DNA of 64,000 bases from positions 5,766,001 to 5,830,000 of the forward strand of contig NC_090951.1 of the NCBI RefSeq assembly GCF_040807025.1, read 5' to 3'. This document shows, in pieces, positions 1 to 13,165 of this stretch (positions are counted from its first letter, which is position 1; each line of letters begins with the position of its first letter). This DNA is from Struthio camelus (taxonomy: Eukaryota; Chordata; Aves; Struthioniformes; Struthionidae). The notes under the pieces were generated by a model. That model was given only the letters and a program-made list of their open reading frames with translations, had not been told where the DNA came from and ran no database searches. A program made the translations under genes and the position numbers.

Positions 1-3000
1 GCAGGTGCATGAGTTCCCCCAAGAGCAAGGGTCTTTGCACAACTGGGATGGTGTATTTCCCATCTGTGCTGATTTTAACACATCCAGCAGCTAAAGCCAA
101 GGAGCTGTACAGAAATTAAAGCTTTAACACGGAATTGTTTCTTTTTGTCACTTCTATTTTGGCTTTATTAGACTTCCTGACAGCTCCACGCTTCAGACAT
201 TTGGTGTCAATGGTGGCTGAAATATAGTACTATTATATTACTGTCACTTCAATTTTTGCTTGTGTTTCTAATAGAAATCTAAACGATTAGGTGTTTAGCT
301 TTCATGCTCTATCAACGTGAGGAGGAAAAGAATACAACTGCCTGTATTAAGGTCTAGTATAGCACTCTGGAAATGGCATTTTTCGAGAGGGGATTTTCTT
401 TTAACCATTGGATTATATGACTTGGTCTCTCTCCGGGTGAGCAGGGCCTCCCATTAAGTAGGCAGATTATCTCCAGAGCGGGACTGATGTACTATTATTT
501 TGCTTGGAGGTGAATATTCTGACTGAGGTAGCACTGTGAGCATTGGCACTTGTGCCACCGAGCCACGACTGTTGCTATTAGCTATGCAACGCATGCCCCT
601 GTGTGTGTTTTCATCCTTATGCCTACTTATTCATCCTGCAGGCACTCAAGTATAGAAATTACAAGAAATGGGGCTTCCTAAACTTAACTCCCCAAGTCAC
701 AGGGAGGAAAGCCCGTTGCAGTCTTTATTTCCACGCTGGTGGGAAGATAGAGGTAGGAACCTTTGAACGCTTCGTGAGACAACCCTGCAAATGCCTGACC
801 TGCTTTGCCTTCTGCAGAAATGCACCTACTGCAGGAACAGGGTGCCACCAGCTTGCGAGACACTGAGATATCTACAGAGAGAAACCAACATCTGAAGTGT
901 AATCAACATCAGAACGATCATTTTCTTGCATACTGTATTCATACGGATAAATTTTTAATAAATCTTGGAAAAACATATGGCCCATCTAAACACATATTTG
1001 CAAAAACACAAGAATGTGCATTACAGCTGCTACTTTTTTGTCTTTTCAATAATAAGTACACAGCAGAACTAAATGTACTCAATTTTATTTTTTTAAGGGA
1101 AGACTAATTGGATACATATATCCAAACATGCTCCGGAGGCACCATTGGTCATTAAGTAAATTATCCTTCAGGTTCTTCATTTCATTTTCATGTGTCCGTT
1201 TCTTCACGGCATTCAAATCCACAGTTGTTTCTCCTATGCCCTAGCACTTTGGTAGACTCACTTATAACTTATAGTGTAAAAGTCTGCTTTTGAGAAGGGG
1301 GAAAATTTAATTAGAGTCATCCATTTATGGAGGAGACTAAATAAGGAGTTGGAGGCCCAATTTTTGACTCCCATTTTGACTCCATCTGCTTGGACCAAAA
1401 ATCAAAACTCATTTTTGACTGAAGAGAATGGCACCATTGGGTGTTCTGCACTTCTCAGAGAAGCCAGGCTGCAAAACCTTTTCACTAAGTAGTACTTTTT
1501 CATTTAGTCTGAAATAATCATACTGTAATTGATGGCATTGCTCCTCATACAATAAGCTGGGTGTTACAAGCAGCAGCACTATATGAAAGACCAGAAAAGG
1601 AAGGTTAAGTTTCCTGTATCTGAATGTTCAAAACCCACATTCAAAACCTCAACATTAGGGACCAACTTTGAAAATGTAAATCTTAAAATCTGGAGAACTT
1701 TGGGGGATTCCCATTCCTCCAGTTCAGGGAAAAGAAAGCTTTGTATACACAAGCACATGCAGTAGATAATCTCATGCTGGCAATTAATTTGTAGGCAGTG
1801 TAATAGTTCCATTAATAAGATTAATGCCAGGTACAGCTCTATGGATTATTGGAAAGACAAAGAGGCTGGATCCATGTAATTAGAGTGAGATACCTGCATT
1901 AATTAGGGCCCTCACCTGACAGTAACAGTTACATCAAACAGCTCAAGAAACTATATGCCCTCCTCTGACCTCATAATTATTGCTGGTTTGTGCTGTCAAT
2001 AGCTTTGACAGCTTTTTTACTTCCTATGTATTAATGAAGAATAATAGCAGTGTTCTAACACTGTTATTTAGCATCAGGGCACCCTGTCTGACCCACAGCA
2101 GCCTCATGTTCACTGACGTATTGTGAGAGCTGTGCAAATTTCTGGATTTTGCGGATGCAGAGCCCCATGCACTGAGTATAGACTAGAGCAGCTGGTCAAT
2201 GTTATCTTTCTTTTGTGCCTCCAGAGCATATCCCATTCCCTATGAAGTCTGCAGGCATGCCTAGGTCTTCATTGCCCCTGTTCTGCCACATTAACGTGAG
2301 GATTTCCATTGTGCAGTAAAGTTAGGCATTAGAGTGACACATCCCCCTAACAACCATCCTTGGAAGAGGAAATCATTCTGTTCTGCTCTGTTGTACTCAT
2401 TCCCAATTACAAGCCAAGTATCTCAGTCATGAATGTCAAAACAGATACTATCTAGTTAAATGATACAAGATAGGAACAGTTAAGCCATAAGCTGTCATGC
2501 GCCCAGACGTGATTGACGGGAAAGCTGTCTCCTGATGGTACGAGGGAATTAGCTTAATACTTAAGGTGAAGTGATGTCTGCTTAGCAGAGCCCCTGTTGC
2601 TCCACATTAGGAGTAATCTGATAGTGTTATTGTTACCACACTCTTTTTTTAGGAAGATTACCATGCATTTTTATCTTGTAAAAAATGTGTTGGACCCTCT
2701 AACCTGCTATGATTAATTTTCGAAAACCAAAGCGATAATTTAGACTAAAGAAATGCCACGTTTTTTATCTCTGCACCACATTAACCATGTTGTGTTCAAA
2801 ATCCCAGGCAGCCGTTGGGAGACTGGTAGCCTGGGTTCCCTTGAACTGCGTGACCTACAAACAGTGCAACCTTCCTTTGATTTCTTTACCCACAGAGTTT
2901 TGGCCATCACTCGTTACACCCAGCTGTGAGATTAATGTGTCACTCTTGTTATGTCAGAATTATTGGCATGCTGTTCTGATCGTTTTGCTGAGCCGCAGGA

Positions 3001-6000
3001 GCTGCTGTGTAGAGCTGGATGGTCTCCAATAGAGATGAAAGGAAAAATCAGGCTCGCTAGAGTTTGGGAATCTGCTTGACATTTTGCCGCTGAAGCCCTC
3101 AAATTCACCTGGTTCATTTTACTGGGCGCTAAATTCATTTCTCCCTTGTCCTCTAGGATGAAGTTATCTCTGAGAGTATGCAGACGAGAGGGGTTTGTCA
3201 GGTAAGCCAAAACCCATCTACCACGCTGGTTACTCCTAGCCCTGATCTGTCACCCTCCCTAATCTTTTCTCTCTCACCTGTCCAGCTCCTGAGCAGGAGG
3301 GCAGCTGAATGATGGCCGATTTGCAAGTAGCCCACCTCCATCCTCACTCCCAGTTTACGAATAAAGTAGTCAGGTCTCAATTCAGGAAAAAGCCTTAACC
3401 ACATTCTTCAACAGAATCATGCGCTCCAGGGTTTTCTTGAGTAGTAATGTGCCTAAGAGAGTGTTTTCCAAAGCAGAGCAGCCCTCTGGAGGGCCGAGAA
3501 AGGCGTTTCTGGGCATGAGCCAGCCTCCAGGCCCGGAGGAAAACCCTGTGTGTCCCATCAGCATGGCCCGTAGTGCAGGCTAACCAGAGAGCACGGGAGC
3601 TACACTGCTCGCTCGGGAGGGGGCCACTGTGCAGATGAGCCTGGGAAATGCAGGCTTGAGCACACTTTTAGTGATCTCATTTGCTAAGGCTGCAAAGCAG
3701 ACGACGGACACTTAGAAAAAAAATCTGAAATCTGAACAAGTCTGAAGTTTTGAAGGCAAGCAGTTTTTCTAGACACTTTGTTGCCTCTCACGTTGCTCTT
3801 GACTTTCTTTTCACAGAAGGGAGCTGTACCCTGTTGTGCCTCTATGCCGTCGGTTTGGTACCTGCCTGCTAGTGGGAAACATACCTCAGCCAAAACCTGC
3901 TCTGGATTTGATGAACGTACAGATTTTATGTGTACAGAACGTACACGTGAGTAACTGGGTTACAGCTGACACAATTCTATACTCAGAGCAAGAGGGGCTC
4001 TGAATACACACACAAATAAGTGAGTACAATAGCATAGCAACACAAAGAAGGCACCCTTGTCCTGCATAGGAATAGAAGAATAGATGACTTAACCGAAGAA
4101 AAAACATAGTAGCTGGATGTCGAATCCTTCATTCAGCTTCCCTCCAGTTATGCTGAAATGTGTCATCCTTTCAAGCCTACTGGAAATTCGGGGATCATTT
4201 ACTGAGTGAAGCAACACTTTTAAAGATCTTTGGATGTTTTCCTGCCTAACAGGAAAAATTACTTAAAGAACAATCAGAGGGCTTTTTCAACACTTTCTTA
4301 CAAATCTGAAATCTCCCATTTCTTGTGTCTCTATGCCCAAGCGTTTGCACCATATTGCAGTCACAAATCTGAAACCCAGTGCATATATAACACATAAGCA
4401 GCCAGTAAGGCTGGAATATCAATTTCAACCCCATATACACATAACTTGGTGAGGTTTTCCCTAACCTACCTTTATGAGGGGTTAAATCCTGCTCCAGATA
4501 TAGCGCAGCAAGCGTTTTGTGTTAATTTGCACCTTTCAGACTCGAGGTAACATTCGGCCTTTTGCTGAGAGTGCTTTCACATGTGCTTGCACACCGACAC
4601 CTCAGTGACCCACCGTAGCAAGCAGGTGGTGCTCTGGAAGAAGCCCGAGCAGCATCCTCCCGCAACCGCTTTTTAATGCTACTTGGACACCCTAAGCAGT
4701 CACGTAATAACACCCGCTCTGAAACTTCCCACACCAGTGCAGATGTGTATCAGGGAACAGCCATGTAATGTCAGGTTTTTGCGATGCTTAAGCTTTTATG
4801 TTTCCCCAAGATACATTTGAACTCAGTCCATGGTGTTTGTAGAACACCGAGATATTTGGATAGCATTAGAGTTTGCTGTGTTTGAAGTGTTCTCACTCTG
4901 CATAAATTTGTCATGACTGAAGATTATATTAAACATAAACTAGCATAGCAAAATGACACAGCCAGACTTCCCTCCCCCGTGCACGCTCAGACATACTTGT
5001 TCGCTAAGTGCACAAAGCACCCTTTTGGCCCGAGTTCACGATTCAGTGAACCAACTCGGAAATGAAATTCCACTACTGTAAGTGAGAGAGGCTCTCATTT
5101 TATTCCCATATCTGCAAAGTTTTAGCTCTTTTTTTCTTCTTTTGCCCTGGTGTTTCGGTGGGCTTATTCTTCATTGCAAAGAATGATACACTTGATGAAA
5201 GAAAATCTGGGGGCAGTCTGAAAGATATCTTAAGAAGTCTTGAATGTTGCCAGAAGGCCTCAAAGGAAACAACTTAACTGGTAGATAAATAGATGTAATA
5301 AGTGACCTGATTTTTTTTGTGTGTTTGACCATATTGCACTGTTAAAATTGACAAAATATTGTTCCTATTGAAAATATTTTCTCGTGGTTGTGTAGCTAGT
5401 TAATCCTTAAAAAAATCCAGATTTTTCATCCCATAGCAGAAAAGCTTAGCTCTAAATGTGCACTCTTTACTCTCAGCTGGCTGATGTTATTATTAGATTG
5501 TTCTCATTCTGACCTATTGTTCTAGTTCACCTTATACCCATTGCATTAACAATATCTTCAAGAATGGCAGTGGCACCAATTTTTGGGCAGTTGAGGACTC
5601 CAAAGCATGACAGCCAAATTGGCCAATAGAGTCAATCTGCAAAAGTCAGCTCAAAATCGGTAACACGATATATATCAGGCTGAATAGTTGTTTTAAAATG
5701 CCTTGGGATTAGATAAAATGTACTTCCCATCCTATTCGTGTATAATAAGTTACTGGCACTTTCTACGTGACTGAATTTCATTTTGCATCTATCTTGTATA
5801 CTAAGGTTCACTTCCATTTGCATTTTTTTTTAGTCCACAGCCTATTTCAGAGGTGTACTTAAAAATAAAACGATATCAGCACACAGAGGGCAATAGGAGC
5901 AAATAGTCTCCGGGATCTACTTTCTATTAAAGACCTTTGCTTGTAAAGAGAATTCCTCAGTAACTCCTTGGAGGGGATGGATGAAACGCTCCCACAGGAG

Positions 6001-9000
6001 AAAGGAGCCGCGTGACTTTGGCGGGGATATAAGCATCTGCAATTCTGCCTGCTTGCCGAAGGGCACAGGAGTGAGCCTCGGCTGGTGTGATCACGGGATG
6101 CGCCAGCCCTGTGGGCTTCATAGGCACCTGCCTAGATAGGAATGATTTTGGTAAAAAGTAATACCAGCTCAGTCCAACAGTGACTTAGTCGGTTCCAAGA
6201 TTAATGATTAACGAAGAAAAGGTTAACAAGCTGAGTAAAGAGAAAATGTATGGATTTCTTTATTTAAGTTCCTCCCAGGCCATTTGGGTATTATATATGC
6301 ACTGGATGCCAGGTAGGCTTCCATCTGAAGTTAAAGGGTATTTTGCCTTTGGCTTTGCCAGTCCTTGAGTCGAACCTAGTATAGTCAAGATCTCCGTTAA
6401 GAAACAAGAGCCATAGTGCAAAGGAGAAGGGCGTGCACAGCAGTCCAGGCCTGGATGGCTCAATATCAGAGTATCCCAAGGGTAGCAATCAGCTTTCATC
6501 TCCTCAAGTAAGGGCACCTGGGGTGCACGACAGGCTCTGCAACCTCCCTGTTTGGTCCTCCACGTCCCAGCGCAGGAGGCTGACTGCTCTCGTCTGAATC
6601 CAGGGGATGGGGGCGATCTCTCTATGCACAACAGCGTATTTGCAATCCTGCTGGTTTAACATTTTCCAAACTCTCTGCTCTCTGGGACACAATCTTGATT
6701 TCCGTGTTTACATTCAGCTTTCTCGTTTTCTACAACAAAAGGCAGCCCATGCCAAGCAACCTGCATCTGATTCCCACGCTTTTCCAGGGGCACCGTCCAC
6801 TGCAAATAAATCTGTCAGTCTCAGAGTTTACTAATAATTTCAATGCATGATTAGTATTATGAAAAAAAAAAAAACCTGTAGCTTGAAGATATACGTTTTG
6901 CCTCTAGTAGCTCTTCCATCTGTTGGTAGGCCTAGCAGGGTGTGATGCTCAGCCTCTACAAATTTCAAATTAAAGGTTTGCCAAGACACTTAACAGAGTT
7001 AAAGGCAAATCAAATACAGCAGCTTTAGGAAATTACAGCAACAGCTCCATTGTTTGATTTCAACAGTCTCTATTTCAAGCCTACCGGTTCTTAAGTAAAG
7101 CAAAATTCAGCTTATTATTTTAACAGGATGAAATTCAGAGCACTGATCACAGGTGGGATGATTTGTCTTTTGAGAGCAGAGTGGCTGCCCTGTCACTGTC
7201 CCTGCCCAGCATTCTTGTACATAATCAATAAGGTGCGCTCAAGTACTCTTTAACCAGCACCTGGATCCCAGTTATGGGAATTACTTATGATTTTTTTTAA
7301 ACCTTCCAGTTGATATGAGTAAATAGTAATAATGTAATTTACACATTAATGAATATAAGGGTGGAATAAGTTGTCCAAGGGTGATAAAGAGAACGTAATG
7401 CCTTTTCCTACATAGTTAATGGCTCATGAAATGCCATATGGATGAATTAGCAGTCACAAACTTACAGGTAGGTGAGAGATTTCCTAAATGCAATATTGAT
7501 TTTAAAGATTAACAACATTTTCAGAGCTTGTGTACAGCCAAGAATTTTCACCAGATGTCCAAATACCTAGCTGTGTAGCTTGAATAAAGACTTAAATAAG
7601 AATGTGAATTGAAATAAATGTCCTATTTCCTACTCTCTAATCCTGTTTGAAGCTCTGGGAGTCCTGCCGTTCTCAACACCGGTCGGTAGTCAACAAGCAA
7701 ATAAAGCCTATGTTGGATTAGTGGATTTTATTCCCCCCTCAGGACCTGAACATTTTTTCTTTCTTTAATGTTCAGACTGAAACACTTACTGCATAATAAC
7801 AACAACCTGAGTCAGATGCAAGACTGTGAAAAACTGTGAAAAATATGTTCACTACTTCCCATGCAGACTGCCAGTTTGGGAAAGAGAGAACCTAGCTTAT
7901 GCTCAAGGTTTTGGGATTTCTATCATAATTTTGAATGGAGGCCAGAATGCATCTGAAATGGGAAAGTCAAACAGCCAGTTCAAAGTATTAAAATCACTAT
8001 TGGAGAAATATGAAATGGCTATAAGAAAAAATCAATTAGATGAAAGCTGTAATTAGTCCATGTGAGCTCCTTGAAAGAAGGACCACGCTGTACTCTTTGT
8101 ATAGTACTAACGAGGTACAGTAGTAATGCGTACTACAGAGTTAATGCCAGTTCTGTTTGTTTTCCTTGCATCACCTTCCTCAGCAGGTCACCGGAGTCAT
8201 CAGCTACGCAAGCGCTGGCTTCTTGTTCAAGAGGAATGAAGTTGGTAAAATCAAGCCTGTACCCAGTCCCCTCTTTTAATCTTCTTTCATTTGTATTACA
8301 GACCTTCATATGAAATGCTCCCCTGCTTGGGTCAGTCTGTCCAAAGACATTGCTTGGGTTCTTACTTGGGAGACAGCTGACAGCAGAAAATGCTTCAGTA
8401 CTGTGCTCTGCGGGTGCTTCGCGCTGCGTTCATCTTGACGGCATGCAATCTGCAGTTCAGAAATAAATGTCCCTGCATCTCAATTATATAGGAAATAATT
8501 ACAGATATATGCAACCATATAATGGAGGCATGCACACATCAGCACATATTAATGCAGACTGGGCCTTTACTCTGACGCAGGAGGAAAGTTCATCAGTTCC
8601 TCCTCCCTCAGCATCTTATCTCTAAGTGGCCAAAGAAAGAGAATAAATAGGCAAGAATTAGTGAAATTTTCCAGATGTAAACTCATGATCCCCAGCAATC
8701 TGTCATCATGTTCAGTGGAAATGGAGCTGGTCAGTATGGGCTCTTGACTGAAGGACTGGCAGGCTCAGAGTCTTCTTTCCAGGGTTGTTGGTTTTTTTTG
8801 GTGGGTCTTGCTGCCAATTTTGGCCTGAATGTCCACTGAACTTTTCATGTTTTTTCTTGATGAGGAAAGAAGACCTTTGGTGATTTTTTTCCCACTGGTA
8901 GTGAAAGGCCAAAATTCTGCTGTTCATGCTAATGTGACATCACAACTTATTCTGCAAGTATTATCACGGAAAGCATTGATACTGGTTTTGGTGGGCTCAG

Positions 9001-10194
9001 TAAAAATAAAAATAAAGTGAACTCTCGAAGTGTAGGTCTGCAAGAATGCATCTCCCTTTATGGCTACGGCAGGGATGTTATAGCACTGCACTAACTGCCC
9101 TTCAGGCAGAAGTATCTCTTTTTTCACCTGACTCATAAATCTCACCACTCTCACCTGCTTCTTCTTAGGGCATGAACCTGATTTTGTTATCCTGCACCCA
9201 GATATCCTGTGTCAGTATTGGCATCTGTTTCAGCATTTTTGTATTTTACAACTTGTAGGTGCTAAGCTCTTCCCAGTAAAGCATCACACCAAGGGTGCCA
9301 TCCTTCCGTGCCATCACCTTCGTGGTCCTGCTGAGACAGGAGTGATGTCTCTCTCATGTTTCTGTGCTGTGGAGTCAGTGCCAAAAGTCACACAACTGCA
9401 ATTGCTAAAAGAGGAAAAGGATTTCCTTCGGCTATTTTTGAAGAAAGAAATAACATCTGAACCATGGCTATTCTCTGATCAGGCTCTGATCTCCAGTAGT
9501 AGTTTGATGTTCAGATCTTCAAAATAGCCTTTACTCAGTAACTCCACTTGTATGTAGCTGCTTTGCTCCTCAATTTTGTGTATCTTCCCAGTGAGTTTCT
9601 CACTAGATTTTGAGACTGTTTGTGATAGCAGCCAGGAAAATTTGGCACAATGAGCTACCTATTTTTAATTTTTCTGAAGACAACTAACCCCATTCCATAT
9701 GTACAGCCTGCTGACATCTCCTCTTGTTATTCTTTTTGTTAAACGATTTTGAACAGCATCTTTCTCATTCCAAGAAAGTTATGAAGCAGCCTCTTCCCCG
9801 GATAACACTTCTTTGGTCTGGCTCAACTTCTGGAAGTTGTTTTCACGTCCTGTGCACAGCGCTTCTCTATTTGCAGGGACAGATTACAAGAAATGAAGAG
9901 ACTTAAGCTTACGTATTTTCCCTTACACGTATAGTGGCCAAAGAGTATGGTCGGCCCAGCTCATTCTGCTGGTGCAGAGTAACCTGTTAAGCCATGGTAA
10001 GTTAGCTGTGGTTCTGACCTCTTGATCCTGTCCTTCAACTGCCTCAAAAGGTGCAGCCTTCCTTCTTTGCTCAGTTTTGCCACTTGATTGTTTCATCGAT
10101 GTACAAATGAACTTTTTCTGAGGGCTTTTGCTCAGTTCTCTGCACAAACAATTGGCATCTTCAAAGCTCCAGGCAAACAGCTATGCATAGATGA
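1..10194. other. Gene-poor region, left end
   Basis: No exon, RNA gene or clear transposon is recognised. Short open frames are scattered on both strands at the level expected by chance. Points of note are a symmetric-motif segment (1,850-2,070) and an HNF1-like site (6,200-6,212). Confidence 0.65.
1850..2070. promoter_or_regulatory. Motif-dense AT-rich segment (candidate regulatory element)
   Basis: Contains TTAATTAG, ATAATTATTG, an inverted pair GCTGTCAA/TTGACAGC (1,992-1,999 and 2,005-2,012; TGACAG is a MEIS/TGIF-type core) and a near-perfect 12-bp hairpin (2,043-2,068). Function is unproven. Confidence 0.25.
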
Positions 10195-10275
10195 GATACC
10201 CTATGAAGACCAAGCCCTTTTCCCCATTTTAGAGATGATGAAATGAAGACATCTGCCTAACTTGGCTCATAAATG
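10195..10275 (-). mobile_element. MIR-type SINE fragment
   Basis: ACCCTATGAAG, then TTTTCCCCATTTTAGAGATG, then GATGAAATGAAGACATCTGC matches the reverse complement of the MIR 3' half in order and spacing. Confidence 0.65.
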
Positions 10276-12640
10276 AGATGGTCTGCTTTCATTTCTTCCT
10301 GCTTTCTCCAGAAAGAGGGGTCATACAATGGTTTCTTCATATATTCCACTTTCTACATGGAGAAAACAGCAAAAACAAGAATTCCAGCTCTTACATGGGG
10401 AATGGATTAGCCTTAGGTGACAACAAGAAATGGATTTACTCCTATCTTTACCACCAGCACCAGGGAATGCAGAAAATTTCTGAGATTTCATGATCTTTTC
10501 TATAAAGCTTTTCTGAGAGTCGCTGCCTTCCACGAAGCCGCTGAAGGAATGAAGGCAGGAGCCAGGGACAACAGGGAGGTCCAGCCATGCCATGAGAGTG
10601 AGCCCGTTCCCCAGGGAGCCACAGTTTTAATCCCTACTTTAATTCTGCAGTGGCTCCACGGGCACATCAGCTGAGATATTTAAGACTCCTTCCAGTTTTC
10701 TTCCTGTGTGCCCTTCCTTAGGGATTGTCTAAATGTAGTCTAAAGCCATACAACTTCTGCTGTGTTACCTAAGGAACAGATCTGAAGTGCTCCTGATGAC
10801 CAGTAAACGTTTTTTCCTTTACACCTACCTGCCCGTTATATCCTCCATGGGGCTGTTTTGTTTGATCTCAGCTTTTCCAGCTGTGCAAATTTTTCTCCAT
10901 TATGTTCCTATGCCTCCTCACACTTGATGGGTCAGCAGCACTTTAAAATGATAATGCTGTCATTGAGTTTTCAAAGTGCTACAGTCAGCAGGTTGCTCCA
11001 GCAGAGACCTCTTCTGCTCCCCACTGAGCAGAACTGCCCCAAAGCTTGATCCAGCCTTTGAATATCAGAGACGTGAGGATCCTACAGCTGGACTCTAGCC
11101 CAAGTACCTTCAATAACAGCCCAGCATAAACCCAGATGAGCTGTCAAGCTGGCTGATGATACAGTTTTAAATTCACAATAATATATTTTTCTAATTTAAT
11201 CTCTGAAATGGAAGCGCACATTTCAGCTCATGATTTCCAACTTATCTTCTGTTTCCTTTCAGCTTTTCAATGTTTCTGAAATGCCTTATGCTACAGGCAA
11301 AACACACTGATTATGATGGGACTTTTCTTTTAGCAGCTGCCACTGAGCAGTGTCACACATGGAGAAAATGGAAAGTCGTCTCTGCCTGGTTGTGTCAAGC
11401 ATTTAAAAAGAAGAAAGGAAAAAGAATGCATGGGAAGAAACAGGTGGCAACTCTTGCTGTTGAATTCTGCTTTAAGGAAAAGTATGGGAGCAATTTTTAA
11501 GGATTTAAATATGGTGAATCTCCACAAGGTGAGCAAGCTAATAAAAATCAGCCCATCAAAACTGCACAGTAAGTTAGACACAACAATTAACTGAGCTTTG
11601 GCTTTTTGGCATTAAGACAAATGCACCTCTATATCTTCAAGAAAGAAGGGGAAGACAGGGAGAAATTAATTTCCACAATATATCTGAAAGAGGTGTAGTC
11701 ACAGTCTTGTTTATGTGAACGTAGCAAATTTCACCCCCTCCACAATAGGGACACATCTTTTTTCTGGCCCAAAGTGTGAATGGCGCTGTAGGATTTCAAT
11801 TCTGAAATTAAAATAAGTCCATGTATGTGCTTACTTGTGCAATATAACCTTCCAGAAATGCTGCTGATGTACATATCTGCTGATCCCATCTTCAGCGTGA
11901 GATCCAGGCAGACAGTTGCTTCTTGTATGAGAGCTGAGGGAAGGAGAAGGTTAATAATGATGTAAACTGAATCGTGCAGCATTGCAGGAGACAAGGTTTT
12001 TCGGTTCAAGTGTGTCCTTTGCCTGTACACGTAGAAGATATTGCATTTGTACTCAAACTGGGAAGAGTGCAGCCAGACATGTAGTTACTTGTTGCCTTCA
12101 AATAATAGCTGTTCGGAAGCACACATCCCTCTTACTTTTTGCTATAGAGAGATATTGTGTTCTCCGGGAGGGCAACCTCGATTAGAAGGAACCTGCGGTA
12201 GCAGCCAAGGGGAACGTCTGCGTCAGATCGCCAACTCCCGTCTTGCCTTCTGAGAAGGCTCTGCCTCCATTTTTGAACGTAACCTGCTCTGAACCTTCAC
12301 TTTGTGCTGTCACCTCTATTTTGGATTAAATCACTGCCCCTTCGTTGGAGTCCGAGCCCTCCGGATAAACGGCCAGGAAAGAGGGAGTCATCAGACCCAG
12401 TAGCTGTGAATGGCTTTCTTCCTGCAACATCGGTTTTGTCACTGATGGGGGGCATTGATTTTGAATGGATTCATTACCTTGAGCCTATCTGGGAGCAGGG
12501 AGCTGGAATTTCTTGGTCTAATTATGTGGCCAGAGGTTTTCTCTGCTTTGAAGGAAGGGGCTGTCTGTGCAGCTGGGAATACTACGTAAGAAAAAGTTGG
12601 TGGAGAAAGCAAAGATAAGGAGGATCTCTAAATCCCTGAA
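10276..12640. other. Gene-poor region
   Basis: Ordinary mixed-composition sequence. I see no exon, RNA gene or recognisable repeat. Confidence 0.6.
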
Positions 12641-12659
12641 ACACCCTCTGCTGCAAGGG

Positions 12660-13165
12660 ACTTACGCTGGCACGGACACAGGTGAGGGGGCACTTGGCCG
12701 TTGGCCGTAGACCTGCATTTCTCTTTGTTTTAAAGAATAAAGAGGTCACGGTGCAGAAATTCCTGTACGTGTCCCTCGTTAGTGCTGATGCAAGGACTGG
12801 GACAGGCAGTGCCCTTGGGCCGAAAAGCCAGACTCCCAGTGCCCAGGGCAGCATTGGGGTGGGAGCCCAGCATCGGCCGTGGGGCAGCCCCACGGCAGGT
12901 CCCCGTTGCAGACGCAGCCCAGCCGCGAGCCGCCTGCTCGAGCTGGGAGCAGCAATACATCGCCGCGCAGACCCAGAGGCAAGGCAGCCTGGCGAGCCGC
13001 GCTCGGCTGAATCGGTGGCTTTCCAGCTCACTCGCCGCCTGTGCAGCAAGGGCACCTGTGGCCTGGCAAAGCAACAACACAGCTGCTTTTCACAGCCGTT
13101 TCTCCTGCTCTTGGCCGCCGTTCTCCCAGAGCTATGACAACCCCGGCGTGTTCAGTCCCTTCCGC
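12660..13165. other. GC- and CpG-rich patch, about 21 kb upstream of MPHOSPH6
   Basis: Dense CpG (for example GCCGCGAGCCGCCTGCTCGA and GAGCCGCGCTCGGC) in AT-rich surroundings. Overlapping frames of 116-157 codons exist on both strands. They follow from high GC content and give no recognisable domain. Could be an isolated CpG island with a non-coding promoter or enhancer role. Confidence 0.45.
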
